Origin: JAZKFT01 sp043760535
GTDB lineage: Bacteria; Bacteroidota; Bacteroidia; Chitinophagales; Chitinophagaceae
Direction: 5' to 3'
DNA length: 34,916 nucleotides
NCBI GenBank assembly: GCA_043760535.1
Contig: JAYUOV010000195.1
Span: 1-34,916, forward strand
The position numbers were made by a program, and so were the translations under genes. The notes below the pieces were generated by a model. That model searched no databases. It worked only from the letters and a program-made list of their open reading frames with translations, and had not been told where the DNA came from. Positions 8,680 to 15,606 of the stretch are shown here, piece after piece (the stretch's first letter is position 1; each line of letters starts with the position of its first letter).

Positions 8680-9001
8680 TTATTATACCGAATCCCGTTT
8701 TATGCTTGGTTTGGATCAGCTTTTTTAGGTTAAACCTGTGCGTTGGTAATTGTTTTTTTAATGATGGTTTTCCACAATGGAATGTTGGGCCTAAAGCTAG
8801 TTGCTTCTCTTAAAGCATCTACAAATGCGGTGGTGTAATAGCCGCCAGTAGTACTGTTGCCCGATGTAGCTTCAACGGGTTTGGCAGCAGGCAGTCATAA
8901 TCCACGCCACGGTGGTCGGTGTATTTAATAGATACCAGTTCCTAACTGTTTGCAAAGGTGCCCAGAAATAATAAAACAATGAGGCTGAAAAAACATTTCA
9001 T
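8680..9001 (-). pseudogene. Collapsed third caspase-like paralogue (internal deletion)
   Basis: Reading leftward from ATG 9001 gives a signal peptide (MKCFFSLIVLLFLGTFANS), a TAG stop, then ELVSIKYTDHRGVDYDC. This is the start of the N-terminal domain of the two neighbouring caspase-like genes. Directly after YDC, in another frame, the sequence jumps to AAKPVEATSGNSTTGGYYTT and AFVDALREA. That matches residues about 390 onward of copy 2, continuing to TIIKKTITNAQ, a stop, and finally NGIRYNK. About 350 codons, including the whole catalytic domain, are missing. The junction lies in a TGCCTGCTGCC stretch, which suggests deletion between short direct repeats. The remnant shows the cluster once held three tandem copies. 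Confidence 0.85.
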
Positions 9002-9202
9002 CAGGGGTATGTTGTTCAGGTAGGGTTATTTTTTAAGTTAGATGTTTTGGAAAACTATATGTTATTTTTTAAATAGTTTGCCAATAACGAAGCGTCGATG
9101 GCATTGCTTTACGTTATGTATTATTTCATTTAAATCAGGCATCCTCTTGTAACTTCTTGTATTGATAACTGCTATTTACCAAAAAACCATGAAATTCGCC
9201 TT

Positions 9203-10606
9203 GTGAAAAAATTAATCCCCTTTTTACTTTTTTTGGCTGTTACTGTTTGTAATGGCCAAAACAAAACAATAGATAGCCTTAGCAGGGTATTGAACAATGC
9301 GGATAGTGATAGTGCCACAATAAGAGCGTGGAACCAGCTTAGTATTGCTTATGAAGCGTTTAAACCAGACTCAGCTATCCTTTCATTACAAAAGTCTTTG
9401 TATTTATCTAAGAAAATTTCAGAAGAAATAGGGGAGTATAAATTTGAACATTATGCCCTGTTTCAGATGGCCTTTTTGTTTAGTTCTATTAGTAACTATC
9501 CAAAGGCACTGGAATATTATATTGAGTCGCTAAAGCTGGCCGAAAAAATGGAAAATCCAGAAGATATAGTTAAGGCAAACTTTAATATAGCAACTACTTT
9601 GGGCAAAGAAAAAGAGTTCATTAAGGCTTTATCATATTACAGCATTGCAGACTCCATCATTAATAGTAACAAACTCACCACATTAAAATATGAAAGCCTG
9701 GTAAACATTGGCGACATCTACTATAAACTAAACAATCTAGATTCGGCACTGTACCTAACAATGAAGGGCTATGACATAGCAGTACGATCTTATAAAAAAT
9801 CTATAGAAGAAAATGCAACATCTTATACAATAGTATCTTATGCTCAGTCTATAGGTGTTTTACTAAATAACCTCGGCAACATTTACAGCGGATTGGGGAA
9901 TGCACCTGCAGCTTTAAAAAATTATAATGAAGCAATTTTCTATAGCGAAAAAGCGGATGATGCGGATAATATTTGTGAAATTAACCTCGGATTGGCAAGG
10001 TTGTATGAAAAAAGCGGAGAAGGGATAAACGCAATTAATTGTGCTAATAAGATAATAGAACTGGCAGAAAAAAATGAAATTGAAAGCCGGAAACAAGAAG
10101 TGTTTGAGTTTTTAAAAAGCTATTATAAGCGTGTAGGAAAGCTGGATAGTGCCTTTACATACCAGGAAAAAATGATTGCAGTAAAAGATAGTATAGAAGG
10201 TAAAGAAAGAATAAGAGAGTCGTTAAATATTACGATTGAAGAAGAGTTGAGGCAACAGGAAAAAAGAGAAGTACTAAAAAAGGAAAAGGAGCAAATAGAC
10301 AAAACGCTTCAGTTATTAGGAGCTGGTATGCTAATACCATCTTTCTTTTTGTTTACCATTTTTTTAAGACGCAGAAAAATAAAACCACAGTTAATAAAAT
10401 TTTGCGGCGTTGTATCCCTGCTAATGCTTTTCGAATGTCTTACACTTATTCTTCATCCCTACGTAGTGGAAATAAGCCACCACATTGTTATAATAGAATT
10501 GCTCATTTTTGTTTGCATAGCTGCTTTTGTAATTCCAGCGCATCATAAAATAGAGCATTGGCTGCTTTCTAAATTAACTGAACATAAAAATGCTCCACAC
10601 CGTTAG
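9203..10606 (+). CDS. TPR-repeat protein with C-terminal membrane segments
   Basis: This exported or membrane protein has 467 aa and starts at a GTG. An ATG at 9189 opens only a five-codon frame, whose TGA overlaps the GTG. A signal peptide (MKKLIPFLLFLAVTVCNGQ) is followed by about seven TPR-like helix pairs (roughly 25-325), with motifs such as YPKALEYYIESLKLAEKM and LNNLGNIYSGLGNAPAALKNY. A charged coiled-coil stretch (about 330-365, RQQEKREVLKKEKEQ) and three hydrophobic segments (about 370-390, 402-420 and 428-447) come last. Bacteroidota TPR proteins of this layout often end in a histidine kinase or HTH domain; here the membrane end stands alone. TPR regions bind proteins, but the partner is unknown. 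An AT-rich leader precedes it and no operon partner is evident. Confidence 0.85.
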   Translation: MKKLIPFLLFLAVTVCNGQNKTIDSLSRVLNNADSDSATIRAWNQLSIAYEAFKPDSAILSLQKSLYLSKKISEEIGEYKFEHYALFQMAFLFSSISNYPKALEYYIESLKLAEKMENPEDIVKANFNIATTLGKEKEFIKALSYYSIADSIINSNKLTTLKYESLVNIGDIYYKLNNLDSALYLTMKGYDIAVRSYKKSIEENATSYTIVSYAQSIGVLLNNLGNIYSGLGNAPAALKNYNEAIFYSEKADDADNICEINLGLARLYEKSGEGINAINCANKIIELAEKNEIESRKQEVFEFLKSYYKRVGKLDSAFTYQEKMIAVKDSIEGKERIRESLNITIEEELRQQEKREVLKKEKEQIDKTLQLLGAGMLIPSFFLFTIFLRRRKIKPQLIKFCGVVSLLMLFECLTLILHPYVVEISHHIVIIELLIFVCIAAFVIPAHHKIEHWLLSKLTEHKNAPHR

Positions 10607-10625
10607 CAAAACAATGTGGAGCATT
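10586..10625 (-). terminator. Terminator of the small lipoprotein gene
   Basis: An exact 11-bp inverted repeat, aatgctccaca (10589-10599) and tgtggagcatt (10615-10625), has a 15-nt loop. On the minus strand the stem is followed by a T-run, so it suits the leftward lipoprotein gene. It overlaps the end of the rightward TPR gene and may act on both strands. Confidence 0.6.
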
Positions 10626-10655
10626 AGAACTATCAAAAATTAAATTTTAATATCG

Positions 10656-10904
10656 TTATTGATTGCTTGATGCCGGCGGCGGTGGTGGCGGCAATGGTCG
10701 TAGATTTCTTAGGTCACCAGTATCTTTCTTAGTGGTATCGGTAGGTACCGCATTCTTTGTAGCATTAGTATCGATAGTAACTGGTGCAGTAGTTGCAGGT
10801 ACGGTACTATCTGATTCTTTTTTTTCAGTGGTGGCTTCAGCACAACTAAAACTAATAGCTACCAATGCTACACAAATTGGTCTAAGCAGGTTTTTCTTTT
10901 GCAT
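10656..10904 (-). CDS. Small Thr/Pro-rich lipoprotein
   Basis: This is an 82-aa predicted lipoprotein of unknown function. The basic N-terminus and hydrophobic core (KKNLLRPICVALVAISFSC) end in a lipobox-like ISFSC, making C21 the likely lipidated residue. The mature part is low-complexity, rich in Thr, Lys and Asp, and ends in a run of seven prolines before ASSNQ. No fold is expected. A leftward terminator-like hairpin follows the stop, which supports a real gene. The G-rich open frame on the opposite strand is the shadow of the proline codons. Confidence 0.65.
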   Translation of the reverse strand: MQKKNLLRPICVALVAISFSCAEATTEKKESDSTVPATTAPVTIDTNATKNAVPTDTTKKDTGDLRNLRPLPPPPPPASSNQ

Positions 10905-11011
10905 GTTTTTTAAGGTTTAGGTAAAGATGGGTATTTGTTTTTTAAATCAAAAATTTTTAAAAAATTCCTTTTCAATCAAAAGTTGGTAGCTGAAACCTCA
11001 ATTGGCTGAGG

Positions 11012-12133
11012 CTACCCCATTTTCACTTTCACTGCGGCTAAAAAAGTCTTCATTTCGTCCATGGTGCCAATACTGGTTCGGTACCATTTGCCTTCCTCTT
11101 CAAACACCCGTATGGCACTTAGGGTTTCGCTGTTAATGGCTTTGGGATAATCGCCGTTAAAAACAGCAGCCTGGTAATACAAAAAATTGGTGTACGATGG
11201 AATAACCGGCATTTTTAAAGCTAATAAACCTTCTGTAGTAAATTGCTTAACGGCATCATTTTTTATACGGCATTGCTTTATAAAATCTGCATCATCCAGC
11301 GATGCCAAAGCTCCGGCAAGCGATACCGCACTTACACTTGCATTAGCCCAGGGCTGAAAAGTGGCAAGTTGCTTTATCGTATCGGGGTGCGCCAAAGCAT
11401 AGCCTGCCCTTGCACCTGCCATACCATATATTTTAGAAAACGTTTTGGCCACTACCAGGTTTTTATTGGTAGCCACCAAAGCCGCCATACTTGGTTCATC
11501 GCAGTATTCGGTATAGGCTTCATCCAGCAATACCATGGCTTTAGCCGATGCTATTTCGATACAACGCTTAAGTTCTTCTGCAGGTATTACGGTGCCCGTT
11601 GGGTTGTTAGGGTTGCAGATATACAATAGCCGAGTATCGGCATCCATAGCCGCAAGTAAGGTTTGGGTATTTATTTTTTTATCGAGGGTAAGCGGTACTT
11701 TTTTTATGCTTAGGCCAAAGCTCTCTGCCGCCTGCCACCATAGCCTAAAGGTAGGGTGCGGACTTACCGCATTGCCTTTAGTGCGGCCAGCAAAAGCAGC
11801 AACAGTTCCCAATATTTCCGACGATCCGGCACCCATCAGCACATGGTTTTCGTCCAGGCTAAAGAGCTTGCCTATTTTTTTACGCAAGGCATCCGTTGTT
11901 AGCCATGGGTAGCGGTTGCTACTATTAATAGCATCTGCCATAGCCTTACGTGCCATTGGCGATGGGCCATAAGGATTTTCGTTGCTACTTAGTTTTACAA
12001 ATGTTTGTATGGCTTTTTCTTCTTCAAAATCAAAACTATTTTGGCCACGGCCAAATACATTGCCGGCCAGGCCAAAGCCAGCCAATAACAGCGATCCTTG
12101 TTTCAGCCATTCACGGCGTTGGAGCTTTTCCAT
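11012..12133 (-). CDS. HisC-like class I/II aminotransferase with Tat signal
   Basis: This is a PLP-dependent aminotransferase of fold type I, 373 aa, closest in motifs to histidinol-phosphate aminotransferases. Visible features are the substrate-loop segment SSNENPYGPSP (49-59), CNPNNPTG with N177, LLDEAY with D204, and the Schiff-base lysine K234 in TFSKIYGMAGARAGYA. It is unusual in having a twin-arginine N-terminus (QRREWLKQ, then the hydrophobic SLLLAGFGLAG). This suggests export of a folded, PLP-loaded enzyme through the Tat system, so it is unlikely to be the biosynthetic HisC. No other his genes are nearby. It lies 119 nt downstream of rsgA on the same strand, with a repeat-filled spacer. 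The substrate is unknown. Confidence 0.85.
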   Translation of the reverse strand: MEKLQRREWLKQGSLLLAGFGLAGNVFGRGQNSFDFEEEKAIQTFVKLSSNENPYGPSPMARKAMADAINSSNRYPWLTTDALRKKIGKLFSLDENHVLMGAGSSEILGTVAAFAGRTKGNAVSPHPTFRLWWQAAESFGLSIKKVPLTLDKKINTQTLLAAMDADTRLLYICNPNNPTGTVIPAEELKRCIEIASAKAMVLLDEAYTEYCDEPSMAALVATNKNLVVAKTFSKIYGMAGARAGYALAHPDTIKQLATFQPWANASVSAVSLAGALASLDDADFIKQCRIKNDAVKQFTTEGLLALKMPVIPSYTNFLYYQAAVFNGDYPKAINSETLSAIRVFEEEGKWYRTSIGTMDEMKTFLAAVKVKMG

Positions 12134-12175
12134 AATGTAGTTGTTTGGTTTAAAGTTAGGGTTTAAAATGATTGC

Positions 12176-12247
12176 CAGATGCAGGCTGTAGGTTGTCAGT
12201 TTACGGTTGTAAGTTGTCGGAAACTGTTAACTGGAAACTGCCAACTT
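12176..12247. repeat. 'ggttgt/aactg' word repeat in the spacer
   Basis: The spacer between rsgA and the aminotransferase is a patchwork of repeated words: ggttgtcagtttacggttgt, aagttgtcgg, aactgttaactgg, aaactgccaact. A related word pair (cagttggcag, cagttggcaa) appears at about 14735-14762. It has the low-complexity look of other Bacteroidota spacer repeats and no coding sense. Confidence 0.5.
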
Positions 12248-12252
12248 TCTTT

Positions 12253-13179
12253 TCACCAGCTTTTCTGCTCTATTGTATCCAAAATATTAAGGTAGCTATA
12301 ATACCTGTCGCTGTGGATAGAACCGTTGCCCACGGCAGATTTAATGGCACAGTCGGGTTCGTTAATGTGCATACAATCATTGTACTGGCAATCGTTCATG
12401 AGGGCTCTCATTTCGGGGTAATAATGTGCCAGTTCTTGCTTGCTGATGTTTGCCAGGCCAAATTCCCGAAGGCCGGGCGTATCTATTATTTTTCCGCCAT
12501 CAGGCAGGTCGAACATTTCGGCAAAAGTAGTAGTGTGCATGCCTTTGCCACTCCAGCCGCTTACCTGTTTGGTGCGTAAGCTAAACTCCGGAAACACATG
12601 GTTAATAATGGTAGATTTACCCACACCGCTATGGCCACTAAGTAAGGTTGTTTTATTTTGGAGCAACGCTTTTACTGCTTCCATGCCTTGTTTTTGCTGC
12701 ACACTTGCCAGTAGCACTTTATAGCCAATAGCTTCGTAAATCTGCTTCCATTCTTCGTAAGTCTCCCGTTCTTTTTCTTTATATAAATCGCTTTTATTAA
12801 ACACCAAAATTGCCGGCACATGATACGCTTCGCAACTCACCAAAAACCGGTCTATAAATCCCTGCGATGTTTTAGGATCTTTCAGCGTACAAATAAGCAT
12901 GCTCTGATCTAGGTTAGAAGCAATAATGTGGTGCTGATTTTTATTGGCCGGGCTTTGGCGGGCCACATAATTATGCCGGTCGTTAATAGCGGTAATCATG
13001 GCCGTATCGTCGGCATCAAACTCTTCGGTTATTTGTACCACATCGCCTACAGCCACGGGGTTGGTGCTGGTTATGCCGCCGATTTTAAGCACGCCTTTTA
13101 TACGGGCTTTAAATATTTTGCCTTCATTACTTTTTACTACATACCAGCTTCCAGTACTTTTATAAACGAGTGCTTCCAA
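12253..13179 (-). CDS. rsgA: Small-subunit-dependent GTPase RsgA (YjeQ)
   Basis: RsgA is a circularly permuted GTPase that acts in late maturation of the 30S subunit. The 308-aa protein has the usual order: an N-terminal OB fold (about 1-75), then G4 NKSD (128-131), the G1 P-loop GHSGVGKS (182-189) and G3 DTPG (233-236). G4 preceding G1 is the hallmark of the permuted fold. A C-terminal zinc-binding module has ligands C264, C269, H271 and C277. All key residues are present, so it should be functional. It is the first of two leftward genes. It diverges from pth across a spacer containing an inverted repeat. Confidence 0.96.
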   Translation of the reverse strand: MEALVYKSTGSWYVVKSNEGKIFKARIKGVLKIGGITSTNPVAVGDVVQITEEFDADDTAMITAINDRHNYVARQSPANKNQHHIIASNLDQSMLICTLKDPKTSQGFIDRFLVSCEAYHVPAILVFNKSDLYKEKERETYEEWKQIYEAIGYKVLLASVQQKQGMEAVKALLQNKTTLLSGHSGVGKSTIINHVFPEFSLRTKQVSGWSGKGMHTTTFAEMFDLPDGGKIIDTPGLREFGLANISKQELAHYYPEMRALMNDCQYNDCMHINEPDCAIKSAVGNGSIHSDRYYSYLNILDTIEQKSW

Positions 13180-13288
13180 TTATTTTTTTTGGGTGATAAC
13201 AAATGTAATTGTAATAGAGCTTTGATTGGTGAAAGGTTTTTTTTTGGCAAATATTCAGAAGCCTTATTCTTTGAATGCTTTGTGGATT

Positions 13289-13351
13289 CAATTTTCGATA
13301 ATCAATTTTCAGCGACCTTTATTTGTATTGAAAATTGTTCGTTGAAAATTG
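13289..13351. repeat. Double 'caattttc' inverted repeat upstream of rsgA/pth
   Basis: Caattttc (13289-13296) and caattttca (13303-13311) are mirrored by tgaaaattg at 13329-13337 and 13343-13351. This gives two 23-nt arms with conserved ends and a variable centre, separated by 17 nt. The symmetric spacing suggests either a hairpin or a double binding site between the divergent rsgA and pth genes. Confidence 0.55.
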
Positions 13352-13409
13352 CTTATTAAACAGTAAAAAATTATTTATTCCGCCACATCTATCTAAATCA
13401 CAAGGTGCA

Positions 13410-13437
13410 TTGCAGCCTCTCTCCTTCTGTATATTTG
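13410..13437 (+). promoter_or_regulatory. pth promoter (Bacteroidota type)
   Basis: TTG at 13410-13412 and TATATTTG at 13430-13437, a perfect TAnnTTTG, are 17 nt apart. The element lies 59 nt upstream of the pth start. Confidence 0.6.
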
Positions 13438-13495
13438 CCCTTTTTAAACACAGGCTTAACTGTACCAGAACGCTACAACCGAATTTTAACTACCA

Positions 13496-14074
13496 ATGGA
13501 TAAATTTTTAATAGCTGGCCTTGGCAATATAGGCGCCGAATATGCACACACCCGCCACAATATTGGGTTTGATGTACTGAATAGTTTTGCAGCAAAACAC
13601 AGCGCTTTTTTTAGAATAGACCGGCTGGCCGAAGTGGCAGAAATAAAACTGAAAGGCCGCACCCTAATTTGCATAAAGCCCACTACCTACATGAACCTGA
13701 GCGGCAAAGCATTTGCCTACTGGCTGCACAAAGAAAAAATAGACATCAAAAACAGCCTCACCATTGTTGACGATCTGGCTTTGCCTTTGGATAAAATACG
13801 CATCCGCCCGGGCGGCAGCGATGCAGGGCATAACGGGCTTAAAGACATCCAATTTACAATAGACACAGTAGAATATCCAAAACTTAGATTTGGTATTGGC
13901 AATGTTTTTGCTAAAGGCAAACAAGTAGATTTTGTTTTAGGTAAATGGAAAGATGAAGAGCTGCCTGTAGTGCGGCAAAAAATAGAAGCCTGTACCGAGT
14001 TGATTGAAAATTTTGTATTGGCTGGTATAGATAGAACTATGAATGTAGCCAATCAAATGAAGTTTGCTCCGTAG
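13496..14074 (+). CDS. pth: Peptidyl-tRNA hydrolase
   Basis: Pth cleaves peptidyl-tRNAs released by stalled ribosomes, recycling tRNA. The 192-aa length is normal. Family motifs are complete: GLGNIGAEYAHTRHNIGFD with N11 and catalytic H21, KPTTYMNLSG with N67, VDDLALP with D93, and GHNGLKDI with N113. These correspond to N10, H20, D93 and N114 of the E. coli enzyme. It starts at ATG 13496 behind a good promoter. The next gene follows after 47 nt on the same strand and may be co-transcribed. In many bacteria pth sits beside the L25 gene, whereas here rplY lies about 12 kb away. Confidence 0.96.
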   Translation: MDKFLIAGLGNIGAEYAHTRHNIGFDVLNSFAAKHSAFFRIDRLAEVAEIKLKGRTLICIKPTTYMNLSGKAFAYWLHKEKIDIKNSLTIVDDLALPLDKIRIRPGGSDAGHNGLKDIQFTIDTVEYPKLRFGIGNVFAKGKQVDFVLGKWKDEELPVVRQKIEACTELIENFVLAGIDRTMNVANQMKFAP

Positions 14075-14121
14075 CAGAAAAATACCCACACTAATTTTGA
14101 ACCTGATAAAAACCAATTAAT

Positions 14122-14733
14122 ATGAAAATTATCTGTATTGGGAGAAATTACAGCGAACATGCAAAAGAGCTTGGCAATGCCATACCAGAAGCTCCGGTAA
14201 TATTTATGAAACCCAAAAACGCTCTGTTATCGCCGGGCATGAATTTTTACTATCCGCCTTTTACCAACGAGCTGCATTACGAGGGTGAGCTGGTGTACAA
14301 AATTTCTAAAAATGGTAAATACATTGATGGCAAATTTGCATGGCAGTACTATGCCGAAATAACAGTGGGTATAGATTTTACAGCCCGAGACCTACAAGCC
14401 GAATTAAAGAAAAAAGGCCTGCCCTGGGAAAAATCAAAAGCCTTTGATCAGTCTGCGGTGGTAGGAGAATTTATAAAACTGGATGGGTTACCCAATAAAA
14501 ACAATATTGCATTTACCCTTACCAAAAACGGCATAGTGGTACAGCAAGGGCTATCGGAAAACATGCTGTTTAATATTAATACTATACTAGAAGATGCCTC
14601 ACAATATTTTACCCTTAACATAGGCGACCTTATTTTTACCGGCACCCCGGCCGGCGTGGGCGAAGCCATTGTAGGCGATGTTTTTGAAGGATTTATAGAA
14701 GGTGAAAAGGTAATGGAGCTGGAGGTGAAATGA
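14122..14733 (+). CDS. Fumarylacetoacetate hydrolase family protein
   Basis: This small FAH-fold enzyme (203 aa) belongs to the group annotated as acylpyruvases, oxaloacetate decarboxylases or 2-hydroxyhepta-2,4-diene-1,7-dioate isomerases. The metal-binding triad is visible: E54 and E56 in HYEGEL, and D85 in VGIDFTARD. It also has the N-terminal IGRNYSEHAKE segment and a C-terminal GDLIFTGTPAGVG loop. It acts on 2-keto or enol carboxylic acids with a divalent metal. The exact substrate cannot be told, and generic acylpyruvate or oxaloacetate housekeeping is most likely. It is probably in an operon with pth, with no catabolic neighbours. Confidence 0.9.
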   Translation: MKIICIGRNYSEHAKELGNAIPEAPVIFMKPKNALLSPGMNFYYPPFTNELHYEGELVYKISKNGKYIDGKFAWQYYAEITVGIDFTARDLQAELKKKGLPWEKSKAFDQSAVVGEFIKLDGLPNKNNIAFTLTKNGIVVQQGLSENMLFNINTILEDASQYFTLNIGDLIFTGTPAGVGEAIVGDVFEGFIEGEKVMELEVK

Positions 14734-14788
14734 GTTCAGTTGGCAGTATTACAGTTGGCAATCTTTAGTTAGGATGCAATACAATTTT

Positions 14789-15543
14789 ATGAAGCTACTC
14801 TTTTCATTTATCTGATTTTTACTTATACAAAATCTTTTTGGCCAATATAAAAATAGATCCAAAAGTTGAGGCTGAATTTGATTTGGTTTATAATGCTTAA
14901 CCAAAAGAGATACAGGAAAAAAGATACTTAATCAGCAGTACTGATTCTGGGTGTCCCATTTTTAAAAAGTACAAAACAGACACTCTAAATGCCAAAGATT
15001 ATAAGTTTCTAAATGATAAGAAAGGCGAAGTAATATGAATGGCTGTGGATGCGGATACAGACGAAAATATAGCTAACAAAAATATTGAAAACAGCATATC
15101 TGATATTAAATTTATATGCTTGCTGGGGCAGCATATTCTAATAACATTTGTACATATCCTCACATCTCTTTGGGTTTGGAGGCATAGGAGTGATGCTGAA
15201 AATTTATAAGGGCAAAAGTTTTGGTACATATATTGAATATGGCGAAAGATTTTTTAGAAATAGTCTTGAAAGCAATAAGGTAGACAACATTTAAGTGAAT
15301 AGCAAAATAGAAAAAATAATTTTATGTAAAATACCCAAAAGAATCGGTGAGATGTTTTACGGAAAAGCTCTGTTCACTTCTCTACCATTTTATCAGGACA
15401 ATATTGCTTTTAAGATGGGCTATATCCACAAAAGACATGTAATTGAGTTCATTTTTAGCTGTAAGTTATCAACACCAACTGGACTCAAAAACAGTTTTAG
15501 ATGCGAAAAATTTGACCAAATTAGCAGTAAACTATTTACTTAA
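14789..15543 (+). pseudogene. Decayed gene for a small secreted protein
   Basis: An ATG at 14789 opens a signal peptide, MKLLFSFI-stop-FLLIQNLFGQ. The sequence then reads as protein only by changing frames and crossing stops: IDPKVEAEFDLVYNA-stop-PKEIQEKRYLISS, TDSGCPIFKKYKTDTLNAKD, then a TGA before MAVDADTDENIANKN. In a further frame come GGIGVMLKIYKGKSFGTYIE and RFFRNSLESNKVDNI-stop, followed by the 82-codon open frame 15295-15543. At least four stops and two shifts mean the gene is dead. The intact protein would have been about 250 aa and exported. I do not recognise the family. This explains most of the gap between the FAH gene and the E1 gene. Confidence 0.65.
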
Positions 15544-15581
15544 TAAATACTAACGATTATTAGTATCACTATCCATCTGCT

Positions 15582-15589
15582 TACATTTG
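15582..15589 (+). promoter_or_regulatory. -7 element of the E1 fusion gene
   Basis: TACATTTG is an exact TAnnTTTG match 17 nt before the ATG. No clear TTG is seen at the right distance upstream, so the -33 element is weak or absent. The leader would be very short. Confidence 0.45.
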
Positions 15590-15606
15590 CCCCGCTACAA
15601 TAAGCA

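Noticed and set aside
10663..10920. Gly/Val/Phe-rich open frame opposite the small lipoprotein
   Set aside because: It is the complement of the poly-proline and threonine codons. The minus-strand frame has a signal sequence and a terminator, and this one has neither.
12172..12579. Plus-strand frames across rsgA and the spacer repeat
   Set aside because: They are shadows of rsgA codons and of the repeat words.
14998..15040. Selenocysteine at the TGA in the 14.8-15.5 kb gene
   Set aside because: The gene also contains TAA stops and frame changes, so decay explains it.
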